The notes: generated from the sequence alone by a model not told the origin. 64,000 nucleotides of DNA from Phycisphaeraceae bacterium (GCA_020639195.1 JACKHB010000006.1:1-64000), one strand, 5' to 3'; positions 9,589-18,095 are shown, numbered from the stretch's first letter. Translations and numbers: made by a program.

Positions 9589-9712
9589 CGCCGGTCCCGC
9601 CTGTCGGACTGGTCAAACTGTTTCCCATCTGCAAAACTGTCGAAATCACACCACGCGTTCTGCGGGCCCCGATGGAGTTCGGGGGCCGGCGCACGATTCT
9701 GAGGAGCAGCCC

Positions 9713-11914
9713 ATGAAGGCCGGTGATATCAGGCAGGAGGCCATCAGCGCCTCATCGGATTGGCGTCCGATGCTGAGCGAGCGCCAGGGGTCGGGGCCCC
9801 TCGAGCCGATCGACGACATCTATGCCAAGGACGTGTTCAACGAGCGAGTGATGCGTGAGCGCCTGCCGGCGGAGATCTGCCGGGCGATGCAGCGCACGAT
9901 CGACGTGGGTGCGCCGCTGGATCCGCACGTCGCCGACGTGGTTGCGACGGCGATGAAGGACTGGGCCGTTCAGAAGGGGGCCACCCACTTCTGCCACTGG
10001 TTCCAGCCGCTGACCGGGCTGACCGCGGAGAAGCACGACGCCCTGAAGGTTCCCGATGGGCAGGGCGGGGCGCTGACGACGTTCTCCGGCAAGCACCTTC
10101 GGCTGGGTGAGCCCGATGCGTCGAGCTTCCCGTCCGGCGGGCTGCGATCCACGTTCGAAGCTCGGGGCTACACGGCGTGGGACCCAACGAGCCCGGCGTT
10201 CCTGATGCGGGGGGAGAACTCCGCGACGCTGGTCATCCCCACGGCCTTCGTGTCGTGGACGGGAGAGGCGCTGGACAAGAAGACCCCCCTGCTTCGCTCG
10301 ATCGACGCGGTGTCGCGCCACGCGATCCGCATCCTGACGCTGTTTGGGAACGTTGGGGGCGTGACTCGGGTCTTTCCCACGGTTGGCTGCGAGCAGGAGT
10401 ATTTCCTCGTCGATCGGCGGCTGTACTTCGCCCGGCCGGACCTGGTCAGTTGTGGGAGAACGCTGTTCGGCGCCGAGCCCCCCAAGGGCCAGCAGCTTTC
10501 GGACCATTACTTCGGCGCGATTCCGGCGCGGGTGCTCGCGTTCATGGCGGAGGTGGAGCGGGAGCTGTACCGCGTGGGTGTCCCGATCACGACAAGGCAC
10601 AACGAGGTCGCCCCGGGCCAGTACGAGCTGGCGCCGGTCTTTGAGCACGCCAATGTCGGCGTGGACCACCAGATGATCGTGATGGAGATGCTCCAGAGGG
10701 TGGCGCCGCGGTTTGGACTGTGCTGCCTGATCCACGAGAAGCCGTTCGCCGGCGTCAACGGTTCCGGGAAGCACCTGAACTGGTCGCTTTCGACGAACAC
10801 TGGCGTCAATCTGCTGGACCCGCGGGACGAGGCGCACACGAACGTGGAGTTCCTGGTCTTCCTGTGCGCGGTGATCCGAGCCGTGGACTTGCACGCGGAT
10901 CTGCTGCGGGCGAGCATCGCCAGCGCGCACAACGACCATCGGCTGGGCGCGCACGAAGCCCCGCCGGCCATCATGTCGATCTACCTGGGCGAGATGCTCA
11001 CCGACATCGTCCACCAGATCGAGCGGGGCTCACCCAATCGGACCATCGAGGGCGGCGCGCTGGATCTCGGTGCGCGGACGCTCCCGAAGATCCCGAGGCA
11101 CTCTGGCGACCGAAACCGCACCAGCCCGTTCGCGTTCACGGGCAACAAGTTCGAGTTCCGCGCCGTGGGCGCATCGGCTGCGCCCGCGTGGCCGATGACC
11201 GCCATCATCAGCATGGTGGCCGACTCGCTGGACTTCATCGCCACCTCGCTCGAGAAGGACGTCGGGACGTCGCCCACGCCCCAGGCGCTGCACGCGGCGT
11301 GCGCCACTTTGCTGCAGTCGATCATCAAGCAGCACAAGAGGGTGCTGTTCGACGGAGACAACTACTCCGACGAGTGGCGACGCGAGGCCAAGGCCCGTGG
11401 GCTGCCCATGCTGCCCGACACCCCCGCGGCGCTGGAGGTCTTCGCCTCACGCAAGGCAATGGACCTGTTCGAGCGCCACGGCGTGCTGTCCAACGCGGAG
11501 CTGGCGAGCCGGCTGCACGCGTTCAGCGAGAAGTACTCCACGCAGATCCGCATCGAGGCCGAGCAGATGGTGCAATTGGCGCGGACGCTGATCCTGCCGG
11601 CGGCGATGGAGCACCAGCGGCGGCTTGCCGAGGCCGTTGGCGCATCCAAGGCCGCGGGGGTCAACGTCGATGCCGGCCTGGGGCAGCTCAAGGCGTTCGC
11701 CGGGCTCGTGGACTCGTTCCGTGAAGGCATCGACGCGCTCGAATCGGCCGCCACTGTCGGCGGCGACGATCCCGCGGCCGACGCCCGGGCGGTGCGCGAT
11801 GGCATCCTGCCGGCCATGGGGCGCCTGCGAGAGCGGAGCGATGCACTCGAGTGCCATGTTGCGGCGGACCTCTGGCCCATGCCGACGTACCGGGAGTTGC
11901 TGTCGATTCGCTAG
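9713..11914 (+). CDS. glnN: Glutamine synthetase, type III
   Basis: This enzyme makes glutamine from glutamate, ammonia and ATP. The 733-residue length and motifs (VFPTVGCEQEYFLVD, TTRHNEVAPGQYELAP, NGSGKHLNWSLSTN, TGNKFEFRAVG) are those of the large GSIII class rather than the ~470-residue GSI. The start at 9713 is preceded by GAGGAG; the longer open frame upstream is the trpA end in another frame. A GC-rich hairpin (9665-9687) sits in the 124-base leader. It follows histidine degradation genes that release glutamate and ammonia, a sensible metabolic neighbourhood. Its stop interlocks with the convergent mobA stop (shared CTAG). Confidence 0.96.
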   Translation: MKAGDIRQEAISASSDWRPMLSERQGSGPLEPIDDIYAKDVFNERVMRERLPAEICRAMQRTIDVGAPLDPHVADVVATAMKDWAVQKGATHFCHWFQPLTGLTAEKHDALKVPDGQGGALTTFSGKHLRLGEPDASSFPSGGLRSTFEARGYTAWDPTSPAFLMRGENSATLVIPTAFVSWTGEALDKKTPLLRSIDAVSRHAIRILTLFGNVGGVTRVFPTVGCEQEYFLVDRRLYFARPDLVSCGRTLFGAEPPKGQQLSDHYFGAIPARVLAFMAEVERELYRVGVPITTRHNEVAPGQYELAPVFEHANVGVDHQMIVMEMLQRVAPRFGLCCLIHEKPFAGVNGSGKHLNWSLSTNTGVNLLDPRDEAHTNVEFLVFLCAVIRAVDLHADLLRASIASAHNDHRLGAHEAPPAIMSIYLGEMLTDIVHQIERGSPNRTIEGGALDLGARTLPKIPRHSGDRNRTSPFAFTGNKFEFRAVGASAAPAWPMTAIISMVADSLDFIATSLEKDVGTSPTPQALHAACATLLQSIIKQHKRVLFDGDNYSDEWRREAKARGLPMLPDTPAALEVFASRKAMDLFERHGVLSNAELASRLHAFSEKYSTQIRIEAEQMVQLARTLILPAAMEHQRRLAEAVGASKAAGVNVDAGLGQLKAFAGLVDSFREGIDALESAATVGGDDPAADARAVRDGILPAMGRLRERSDALECHVAADLWPMPTYRELLSIR

Positions 11915-12564
11915 CACCTCGGCGGGATACGCCGCGGAACATGATTCGCCACAGTGCTCACGCCCGGCTCACCGGGCTTCTTGGACATGGCGCGAAGGTC
12001 GTCGATCGTGTTCACGTTCGTACTGCACTCGTCAGGCACTCGCGCAGAGGCCGTGTCCAGCGACCCCATGGCGTGGTGCAGCGCAAACTCGCCGGCGGAG
12101 ATTCTCTCGCGGAGATGCGTCAGGCACGATTGGCGATAGAGCCCAGCGCACCAATGGGCTCGATCGGTGTGGGCGAGGACCGCCGCGGCCAGAAGATGCC
12201 GCTCGGCGGTCCGCAGCACTGCGAGCACCGCATCCGCATTGAATCGAATCAAGTCTCCGGCGAGAACGAACACGTCACCACCGGCTGCGGCCAGAGCCGT
12301 GGCGATGCCACCGATGGGGCCGGCGCCCGGGTACGAGTCGGCGATGTGATGATCCGCGCGTTCGGCCACCGATCGTGAGCAATCTCCGACCGCCCAGACA
12401 CGCGATCCGAAGACCGATCGCAGGGCCATGATCGGCGCATCGACCAAGAGCCGACGGTGATCGATCGGCTCAAGAAGCTTGTTTCGCCCGAATCGCTGGC
12501 TGGCGCCTCCGACCAGGACAACGGGCGTGAGAGCCTCGTCGGAACGTAGCTCAGCGAGGGGCAT
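11911..12564 (-). CDS. mobA: Molybdenum cofactor guanylyltransferase-like protein
   Basis: A 217-residue nucleotidyltransferase that would attach GMP to molybdopterin. The N-terminal nucleotide loop reads LVGGASQRFGRNKLLEP (family LaGGxSxRmGxdK), and LAGDLIRF replaces the usual LAcDmPf acid motif, so the aspartate is kept. I place the start at the ATG at 12564, which overlaps the end of moaB by 14 bases. It is the last gene of a minus-strand cofactor run. The motifs are somewhat divergent, and a related transferase such as a CTP-using MocA is possible. Confidence 0.8.
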   Translation of the reverse strand: MPLAELRSDEALTPVVLVGGASQRFGRNKLLEPIDHRRLLVDAPIMALRSVFGSRVWAVGDCSRSVAERADHHIADSYPGAGPIGGIATALAAAGGDVFVLAGDLIRFNADAVLAVLRTAERHLLAAAVLAHTDRAHWCAGLYRQSCLTHLRERISAGEFALHHAMGSLDTASARVPDECSTNVNTIDDLRAMSKKPGEPGVSTVANHVPRRIPPRC

Positions 12565-13057
12565 GATGCCTGTCTCCCTCGTCTCCGACGGTGTCGAGGG
12601 CATGCAAGAGGATGTCGCCGAGCGCTTCGATCGTTTCGCCGGCGCCGCGAGGAGACCCTGGAAGCGTCAGCACGAGCGAGCGTCCGATGACGCCGGCGAC
12701 TCCGCGAGAGAGGTACGCCGAAGGGGTCTTCTGGAGGCACCGGAGTCGTGCCAGTTCCATCAGGTTTGGGGCGGGCTTGTCGAAGAGCGGGAGTGCCGCT
12801 TCGGGGGTCACGTCTCGGGGCGAGAGTCCGGTGCCTCCAGTCGTCAGGATCAGGTCCATTGGCGGAGCGTTGCTACTCCAGCGACCGAGTGCGTCCCGGA
12901 TGGCGGAGATCTCGTCGGGCACAAGGTCCCGCTGCATGTGCGTTACCGGGATGAGGGTTCGCACCACGGCCTCGAGCGCAGGACCCGAACGATCCTCGGC
13001 CTCGCCGCGCGAGGCCCGGTCGCTGACGGTCAGAATGGCAACCCGATAGCCCGTCAT
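12551..13057 (-). CDS. moaB: Molybdopterin adenylyltransferase / MoaB-Mog family protein
   Basis: A 168-residue MoCF-fold protein. It opens with YRVAILTVSDRASRG and carries the signature ILTTGGTGLSPRDVTPEA. A C-terminal LVLTLPGSPRGAGE loop binds the pterin in the family. Members adenylylate molybdopterin before metal insertion. The ATG at 13057 overlaps the moaC stop (ATGA), and mobA follows with a 14-base overlap. Sequence alone does not separate MoaB from Mog; the role in the cofactor pathway is clear from context. Confidence 0.9.
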   Translation of the reverse strand: MTGYRVAILTVSDRASRGEAEDRSGPALEAVVRTLIPVTHMQRDLVPDEISAIRDALGRWSSNAPPMDLILTTGGTGLSPRDVTPEAALPLFDKPAPNLMELARLRCLQKTPSAYLSRGVAGVIGRSLVLTLPGSPRGAGETIEALGDILLHALDTVGDEGDRHHAPR

Positions 13058-13545
13058 TTCGGATCGGATCGGGGAGCCGCGTGGAAGTCGCCGCGCCTTC
13101 CGCCTCGCTTCTCGATGACTCTCACGCCCTGGATGACCATCTCGGGATCGATCGCTTTGCCCATGTCGATGACGGTCAGGGCCGCGACGGCCACGGCGGT
13201 GAGGGCTTCCATTTCGACTCCCGTTCGCCCTCGACATCGAACACTCGCCCGCAACTCGACGCGGCCGGGGTGGAGCGCGGCGTCCACGCCGACGTGATCG
13301 AGCCCGAGCGGGTGGCATAGCGGAATCAGTTCCGCGGTCCGCTTGGCCGCCTGGATGCCCGCCAGCCGCGCAACGGAGAACAGGTCGCCCTTTGCGAGGG
13401 CGTTCTCGCGAATGGCATCCTCCAGGGGCTGGGAGATGCGGACGAACCCCTCAGCCACGGCCCATCGATCCGTCACGTCTTTGCTCCCGACATCGACCAT
13501 GCGGGCGTGGCCGGAATCGTCGAGGTGACTGAGTTGCGAATCCAT
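13054..13545 (-). CDS. moaC: Cyclic pyranopterin monophosphate synthase
   Basis: MoaC works with MoaA to make cyclic pyranopterin monophosphate from GTP, the first stage of molybdenum cofactor synthesis. It has 163 residues. Diagnostic segments are MVDVGSKDVTDRWA at the N-terminus, TAELIPLCHPL in the middle, and GVEMEALTAVAVAALTVIDM with KAIDPEM near the C-terminus, which includes the catalytic lysine region. Its stop overlaps the moaB start. It lies 21 bases downstream of moeA on the same strand, consistent with one transcript. Confidence 0.96.
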   Translation of the reverse strand: MDSQLSHLDDSGHARMVDVGSKDVTDRWAVAEGFVRISQPLEDAIRENALAKGDLFSVARLAGIQAAKRTAELIPLCHPLGLDHVGVDAALHPGRVELRASVRCRGRTGVEMEALTAVAVAALTVIDMGKAIDPEMVIQGVRVIEKRGGRRGDFHAAPRSDPK

Positions 13546-13566
13546 GGGGGGATCGTACGGCGGCCG

Positions 13567-14772
13567 TCAGAAGCGCCACGCGCGGAACATCCACGGTCCG
13601 GAGCCTTCGGCCCCCGGGGGGATCTCCACAAAGCCGTCGGACTCCGCGGCGCCGGCGACATCGTGCGAGCCCTTCACCTCCAGAAGCTGACCGGTCCCGT
13701 CCGCGCGAATCTGGACCGGCCGGTGCCACCAGAGGCCCAGACTCCCGCCGCGCCAGGAAGTGAGTTCGAGTCGAATCGCCGGATCGGCGCTTCGAGGGGG
13801 CCCGATTCCGGCCGAATGGGCCAGCACAGGCAGCGCGATGCGGCGCGCGGTCACCATGACCGACAGCGGATTGCCGGGCAGGCCGAAGACGACCTGCCCA
13901 CGCGGACCCACGCCCCCGAGCATCGGGCGGCCGGGACGCTGGGGGAGGCGATGGAACAGCACCTCCACACCGGCGTCTCGAAGGACGGCGGGGGCGAAAT
14001 CGAGATCGCCCATCGAGACGCCCCCGGTCATCAGCAGGGCGTCGGCGCGGTCGAGCGCCTCGTGAGCCGCTTGCCGCAGGATTGAGGCGTCATCGCTGAA
14101 TCGCTGGATGGAGACAAGGTCGATCCACGGCTGTGGCCGCAGCAATCCCTGAAGTGCCCACGAGTTCGAGTCGCGGATCTGCCACGGAGTCGGCAAGGCC
14201 TCGACCGGCTGGATCTCGTCGCCGGTCGCCAGGATCGCGACGCGAACCCTTCGATGAACCGGCACTTGGGTGACGCCGAACGTCGCCAGGGCTCCCATGA
14301 GGGCGGGAGAGATCAGCGAACCCGGGGGCGCGATCGGATCGCCGCGTCGGGCGTTCTCTCCCCCGCGCCGGACGTGCTCGCCGGCTCGAACCACCAGTCC
14401 ATCCGGCACGACGATGCGGCCCGGCTCCTCGCCCACGTCCTCTCGCTTGATGACGGCGTCGGCATCGTCAGGAACCGCGCCCCCGGTCATCACCTTCACG
14501 CAGCATCCACGTGGAGTTGTCGGTGGCGGGTGGCCGATCCGCGATTCGCCCCCCACCTCCATTGGCCCCGGCGCGACCTCGGCGGCGCGAACAGCAAAGC
14601 CGTCCATCGCCGAGACCGAAACGGGGGGATGGTCTCGATCGGCGATCAGCGGTCCAGCGAGGACCCTTGAGGCCGCCTCGCTCAGCGGCGTGGTCTCGGC
14701 CGACATCACCGCGCACCGAGACCGCATCAGTTCGACGGCTTCCGCTGGTGAGAGCGGGCTCGGCGTGATCAT
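13567..14772 (-). CDS. moeA: Molybdopterin molybdenumtransferase
   Basis: MoeA inserts molybdate into adenylylated molybdopterin. The 401-residue protein has the family order: N-terminal domain with VSVSAMDGFAVRA, KVMTGGAVPDDADAVI, the MoCF domain with ILATGDEI and LLMTGGVSMGDLD, then VFGLPGNPLSVMV, and a C-terminal beta-barrel domain. The ATG at 14772 overlaps the stop of the AhpD-like gene by four bases, so upstream in-frame sequence was excluded. It is transcribed with moaC, moaB and mobA. Confidence 0.95.
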   Translation of the reverse strand: MITPSPLSPAEAVELMRSRCAVMSAETTPLSEAASRVLAGPLIADRDHPPVSVSAMDGFAVRAAEVAPGPMEVGGESRIGHPPPTTPRGCCVKVMTGGAVPDDADAVIKREDVGEEPGRIVVPDGLVVRAGEHVRRGGENARRGDPIAPPGSLISPALMGALATFGVTQVPVHRRVRVAILATGDEIQPVEALPTPWQIRDSNSWALQGLLRPQPWIDLVSIQRFSDDASILRQAAHEALDRADALLMTGGVSMGDLDFAPAVLRDAGVEVLFHRLPQRPGRPMLGGVGPRGQVVFGLPGNPLSVMVTARRIALPVLAHSAGIGPPRSADPAIRLELTSWRGGSLGLWWHRPVQIRADGTGQLLEVKGSHDVAGAAESDGFVEIPPGAEGSGPWMFRAWRF

Positions 14773-15083
14773 GTCCCGGACCCGACCACATCGGCGACCC
14801 AGCCCCGAGCCCGCATCATCGCCGGAAAGCCGATGGTTGGGGCGCAGAGCAGCGCGACATGTGCCAGTTCCTCGCGGCTGCAACCGGCCTCGATCGCTTT
14901 CCTCGCGTGCGAGTGGGCGGCGCCCTCGAGCCCCGCCCCGCAGGAGATCGCGAGCTTGACCAGCGAGACCGCCTTCGCGTCAAGAGGTCCGGCCTGGGCG
15001 CACGCCTGCGCGAATCGCTCGTACGCCGACAGCAGGTCGGGATGCTCGGTGGTGATCTGCCGGTATGGGCCCGGGATGCTCAT
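14769..15083 (-). CDS. Carboxymuconolactone decarboxylase / AhpD-like small protein without the CxxC pair
   Basis: A 104-residue helical protein of the CMD/AhpD fold: DAKAVSLVKLAISCGAGLEGAAHSHARKAIEAGCSREELAHVALL. In redox-active AhpD proteins a CxxC pair precedes the conserved His. Here the region reads LEGAAHSHARKA, so the cysteines are absent and a thiol-disulfide role is unlikely. Its stop overlaps the moeA start (ATGA), making it the first gene of the moeA-moaC-moaB-mobA run. The function is not known; coupling suggests it accompanies cofactor synthesis. Confidence 0.8.
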   Translation of the reverse strand: MSIPGPYRQITTEHPDLLSAYERFAQACAQAGPLDAKAVSLVKLAISCGAGLEGAAHSHARKAIEAGCSREELAHVALLCAPTIGFPAMMRARGWVADVVGSGT

Positions 15084-15118
15084 CGTTGTGCTCCTTCTGG
15101 CGTCTCTATGATTGTGCC

Positions 15119-15364
15119 ATGCGGTTGCGGGTGCGACTCTTCGGGGCCGAAGCTCGGGTTGCGGGCGCCGACGAGATGCGGGTCGATGTCCCTGATGACC
15201 CTACCGCGGCGGGTGTCCTCGCGGCGATCGGAGTGGCCTGCCCGGCATTGCGGGATTCTCTTTCCCACTCCCGGCTGGCCGTCAACCACGAATTTGCACC
15301 ATCCCACGCGAGCGTCCAACCCGGTGATGAAATCGCTCTGATTGGCCTGGTGTCGGGCGGATGA
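15119..15364 (+). CDS. moaD: Molybdopterin synthase small subunit
   Basis: An 81-residue ubiquitin-like protein ending in Gly-Gly (LVSGG), the carboxy terminus that carries the thiocarboxylate sulfur delivered to precursor Z. The N-terminus MRLRVRLFGAEARVAG is typical of MoaD. The start at 15119 gives the usual ~80-residue length. The stop overlaps the moaE start (ATGA), matching the one-to-one subunit relationship. It is divergent from the AhpD-like gene across a 35-base gap. Confidence 0.93.
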   Translation: MRLRVRLFGAEARVAGADEMRVDVPDDPTAAGVLAAIGVACPALRDSLSHSRLAVNHEFAPSHASVQPGDEIALIGLVSGG

Positions 15365-15819
15365 CCGTTCGAGTATCCATCTCAGAGGGGCCTCTCCCCG
15401 CTCCGGGCGAGGCGGCCGAGGTTCCAGGGGCCGGGGCGGACCTGCTCTTCCATGGGCTGGTTCGCGCGATCGAGGATGGCAGACCGATCCTGGCGCTGGA
15501 ATACGAGGCCTATCGCCCGATGGCTGATCGCCAGCTCGAGAGACTGTGCCGCGAGATCGCGGAGCGCTACGCGCTCTTGTGTCTCGAGTGCAACCACAGC
15601 GTTGGGCGGGTGGACGTGGGCAAGTGCTCGTTTCGCCTTCGGGTGTGCGCTCCGCACCGGGCGCCGGCGCTGGGCGCGATGGGCGAGTTCATTGACAGGC
15701 TCAAGCTCGACGTCCCGATCTGGAAACGTCCGGTGTGGGCCGATGCGGGCGTTGAGGCAGAACACGCGTCAGCCGCCGATCGCGGACATGGGTCGGGCCG
15801 GTTGCTCAAACCCGGTTGA
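15361..15819 (+). CDS. moaE: Molybdopterin synthase catalytic subunit
   Basis: A 152-residue MoaE protein that uses two MoaD thiocarboxylates to build the dithiolene of molybdopterin. Readable segments are LEYEAYRPMADRQL, SVGRVDVGKCSF, a basic HRAPA segment and LKLDVPIWKRPVW with the conserved lysine. The start overlaps moaD. The last 51 bases (15769-15819) overlap the end of the convergent moaA gene, so the tail after VWADAG is probably dispensable. Confidence 0.94.
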   Translation: MTVRVSISEGPLPAPGEAAEVPGAGADLLFHGLVRAIEDGRPILALEYEAYRPMADRQLERLCREIAERYALLCLECNHSVGRVDVGKCSFRLRVCAPHRAPALGAMGEFIDRLKLDVPIWKRPVWADAGVEAEHASAADRGHGSGRLLKPG

Positions 15820-16836
15820 ATCGATGGCGTGGCCCGCCGGCTTGACCCACGTGGAGTCCAGGAGGAACCGGGCGATCGCCTCGTCGTCATCGCCCCGGCG
15901 AAGCGCGGCGCGAAGGTCGTACTCGACGGTGCTGAACAGGCACGGGCGGATCTGACCGTCGGCGGTGACACGGAGCCGATTGCACGCCCCGCAGAACGGC
16001 CTTGTCACCGAGGCGATGATTCCAAGCCGTCCGGGCGCGCCATCGGCAAAGGCGAAGTTGAGCGACGTTCCTCCGGGCCCATCACGCCCCGCGGAACGCA
16101 GGGGATACCTCCGGCCGACCCGCTCGATGATCTCGTCGGCGCTGACCACCCTGGAACGATCCCAGGCGTGGGCGCTGTCCAGAGGCATGAATTCGATCAG
16201 GCGGACGTCCACGCCGAGCGTGCGCGCGATGCCCGCCAGATCCTCGACCTCGTCGTCGTTGAATCCTCGGACGATGACGGCGTTGATGCGCACGGGCCCC
16301 AGCCCGGCGATCGATGCGGCCCGCGCCGCCTCGATCACCCGGCGCGGAGGGGTGTTCGACCGTGTCAGCTTCGCGAACCGGTCATCGCGCAGGCTATCAA
16401 GGCTCAGCGTCACCCTGGAGAGCCCGAGGCGCTTCCATCGGCGCGCTCGCCGTTCATCGAGCAGCGACCCGTTGGTCGTCATCGCCACGTCCTTCACCGG
16501 CAAGGCGGCGATGCGTTCGATGACGGCGTCGAGGTCGGGGTGGAGCGAGGGCTCGCCCCCGGTCAGGCGGATCTTCTCGACGCCGAGAGAGACGCAGACC
16601 CGAGCGACGCGCACGAGTTCATCCACGGAGAGCAATGTGGCCCGATCCATGAATCGGACGTCCGGGTCCATGCAGTAGACGCATCGGAAGTTGCAGCGGT
16701 CCGTGATGGACAGGCGGAGGTCGCGCACCGTACGGCCGTGGGAGTCGATCAGCCGCCCCGCGTTCGCGGCGGGATCGCGCCGGGGTGGCGCGATCCCCTC
16801 GGCGTCCCGGGCAATCACAGGCAGAGAGAGCGTCAT
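15769..16836 (-). CDS. moaA: GTP 3',8-cyclase (radical SAM)
   Basis: MoaA performs the first radical-SAM step from GTP in molybdenum cofactor synthesis. It has 355 residues. The SAM-binding iron-sulfur motif is CNFRCVYC (about residues 48-55), with LTGGEPSLHPDL as the GGE motif. The second cluster is held by FCGACNRLRVTADGQIRPCLF, and the chain ends in the family's C-terminal Gly-Gly (SAIGG). It converges on moaE with a 51-base overlap. With moaC, moaB, moaD, moaE, moeA and mobA nearby, the pathway is nearly complete; only a MoeB-type activating enzyme is not seen. Confidence 0.97.
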   Translation of the reverse strand: MTLSLPVIARDAEGIAPPRRDPAANAGRLIDSHGRTVRDLRLSITDRCNFRCVYCMDPDVRFMDRATLLSVDELVRVARVCVSLGVEKIRLTGGEPSLHPDLDAVIERIAALPVKDVAMTTNGSLLDERRARRWKRLGLSRVTLSLDSLRDDRFAKLTRSNTPPRRVIEAARAASIAGLGPVRINAVIVRGFNDDEVEDLAGIARTLGVDVRLIEFMPLDSAHAWDRSRVVSADEIIERVGRRYPLRSAGRDGPGGTSLNFAFADGAPGRLGIIASVTRPFCGACNRLRVTADGQIRPCLFSTVEYDLRAALRRGDDDEAIARFLLDSTWVKPAGHAIDSTGFEQPARPMSAIGG

Positions 16837-16974
16837 CGGCCTCCTGGCGCCGGCGTGCAGCGCCCGCTGAATTCCCGCCGGCGGCGTCCGCCGAGTCTAG
16901 GAAACGCGCTTCGGAGGGCTCAACCCGCCGACACTTCACCGCCACCGGCGCCAACTCGTACCATGGTGGGGTCA

Positions 16975-17046
16975 GGGGCCATAGCTCAGCGGCAGAGCAG
17001 CGAACTCATAATTCGTCGTGCGCAGGTTCGAATCCTGCTGGCCCCA
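16975..17046 (+). tRNA. tRNA with CAU anticodon (elongator Met, or Ile2)
   Basis: A 72-base cloverleaf. The acceptor GGGGCCA pairs with TGGCCCC and the discriminator is A. The anticodon stem GCGAA/TTCGT encloses loop CTCATAA, and the T-loop is GTTCGAATC. CCA is not encoded. The G1-C72 pair and the lack of a GGG/CCC anticodon stem argue against initiator tRNA. An isoleucine tRNA whose C34 is changed to lysidine has the same anticodon, so the amino acid is not settled. Confidence 0.9.
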
Positions 17047-17053
17047 TTCCCGA

Positions 17054-17995
17054 TCAGGCGAGGCGCACCATCGTCGATCGCTCCTCGGGTGAGAGGGCTC
17101 CCGCCGCGTCCGCGAGCCAGCGTTTGGCGTCCTTCCAGTACCCCGCCGTCGGCTTGAGCGACGGATCGCGCGCGGACCAGTACGCGTTGAAGCGCGACAT
17201 GGCGAGCTCGCGGACCAGCTTGGCGACCATCGACGCCAGCGCGACGGGCAGGTGCGCGGCTTCGGCCTCGGCCTGGAACCGGACCACGAGCCGGCCGACG
17301 CGGTACTGGCTCACCGCCGGGGTCTCTTCGAGCACGTCGACCTGTTCGGCGGGAAACACTCTCCGCAGATAGCCCAGGTAGCGGCTTCGTCCTCCAAGCC
17401 GGTCGCACACGACCAGCGCATCATCTTGATCCATCCTCGACGCCGTCTCGCGAAGAAGTTGGGCGATCGCTCCGGCCGTGGTCGAGGCCTTCGTTCCGGT
17501 CCGGCTCGTCACGCGATTGAATCGACTCTCGCAGACGGCGACGCAGCGAAGCGCTTCGAGTCCGATGCGGGCTCGCTCGCACGCGACGGCCAGGGCGTTG
17601 GAATCGAATCCGTAGTCGGCCACATGCTCGTGCCACGAGACCGGCGCGGCCTGCTGGTACCACGGATGGGGCTCAAACTCCACGCCAAGCCGCTCGAGCA
17701 GCGCGAGCTCATCGGCGGGAACGTCCCCGAGCAATCCGCATGCGCCCACCACGCCACGCCGGAGGTGCCGCAACGGATCCCGAGACGCGTTGGCCCCCTT
17801 CAAACGCTTGGAGTCCGCGATCGCGATGCGGCGCCGTTTGTCGTTCGGCGCAGGCGTCACGGCCGATTTGAGCGATCGCCAGAGATCCGGGGGCTTCGTC
17901 GTCGCGGCGTCCGCGGTTCGGAATGCGCACAGGCCGACGCAGAGCGGTCCGAGCAATGGTCCGTAGCCTGCCTCATCGACCCCGACGTACAGCAA
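17054..17995 (-). CDS. RNase HII-like protein (enlarged form)
   Basis: The 313-residue protein begins with LLYVGVDEAGYGPLLGPL, matching the RNase HII signature with DEAGYG in place of DEAGRG. IADSKRLKG resembles the second catalytic segment of the family, and DALVVCDRLGGRSRY may supply the third acid. It is over 100 residues longer than typical RNase HII, so the name describes the fold, not a proven activity. No ATG lies near the conserved start. I chose TTG at 17995, with GAGAGG upstream. It ends eight bases from the CAU tRNA on the other strand. Confidence 0.7.
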   Translation of the reverse strand: MLYVGVDEAGYGPLLGPLCVGLCAFRTADAATTKPPDLWRSLKSAVTPAPNDKRRRIAIADSKRLKGANASRDPLRHLRRGVVGACGLLGDVPADELALLERLGVEFEPHPWYQQAAPVSWHEHVADYGFDSNALAVACERARIGLEALRCVAVCESRFNRVTSRTGTKASTTAGAIAQLLRETASRMDQDDALVVCDRLGGRSRYLGYLRRVFPAEQVDVLEETPAVSQYRVGRLVVRFQAEAEAAHLPVALASMVAKLVRELAMSRFNAYWSARDPSLKPTAGYWKDAKRWLADAAGALSPEERSTMVRLA

Positions 17996-18095
17996 CGAGA
18001 AGCCCTCTCGCAAGCCCTCGTCGGCGCGGCGCCGCCGACGGAGCCCGCAGCCTACCGGGATCGTCCGGCGGCCGACGGCGGTGGCGGTCCGGGCC

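Noticed and set aside
9665..9687. Glutamine riboswitch in the glnN leader
   Set aside because: Only a simple GC hairpin is visible; the conserved glutamine aptamer core is not recognisable.
16975..17046. tRNA gene as an integration site
   Set aside because: No duplicated tRNA 3' end or integrase lies nearby.
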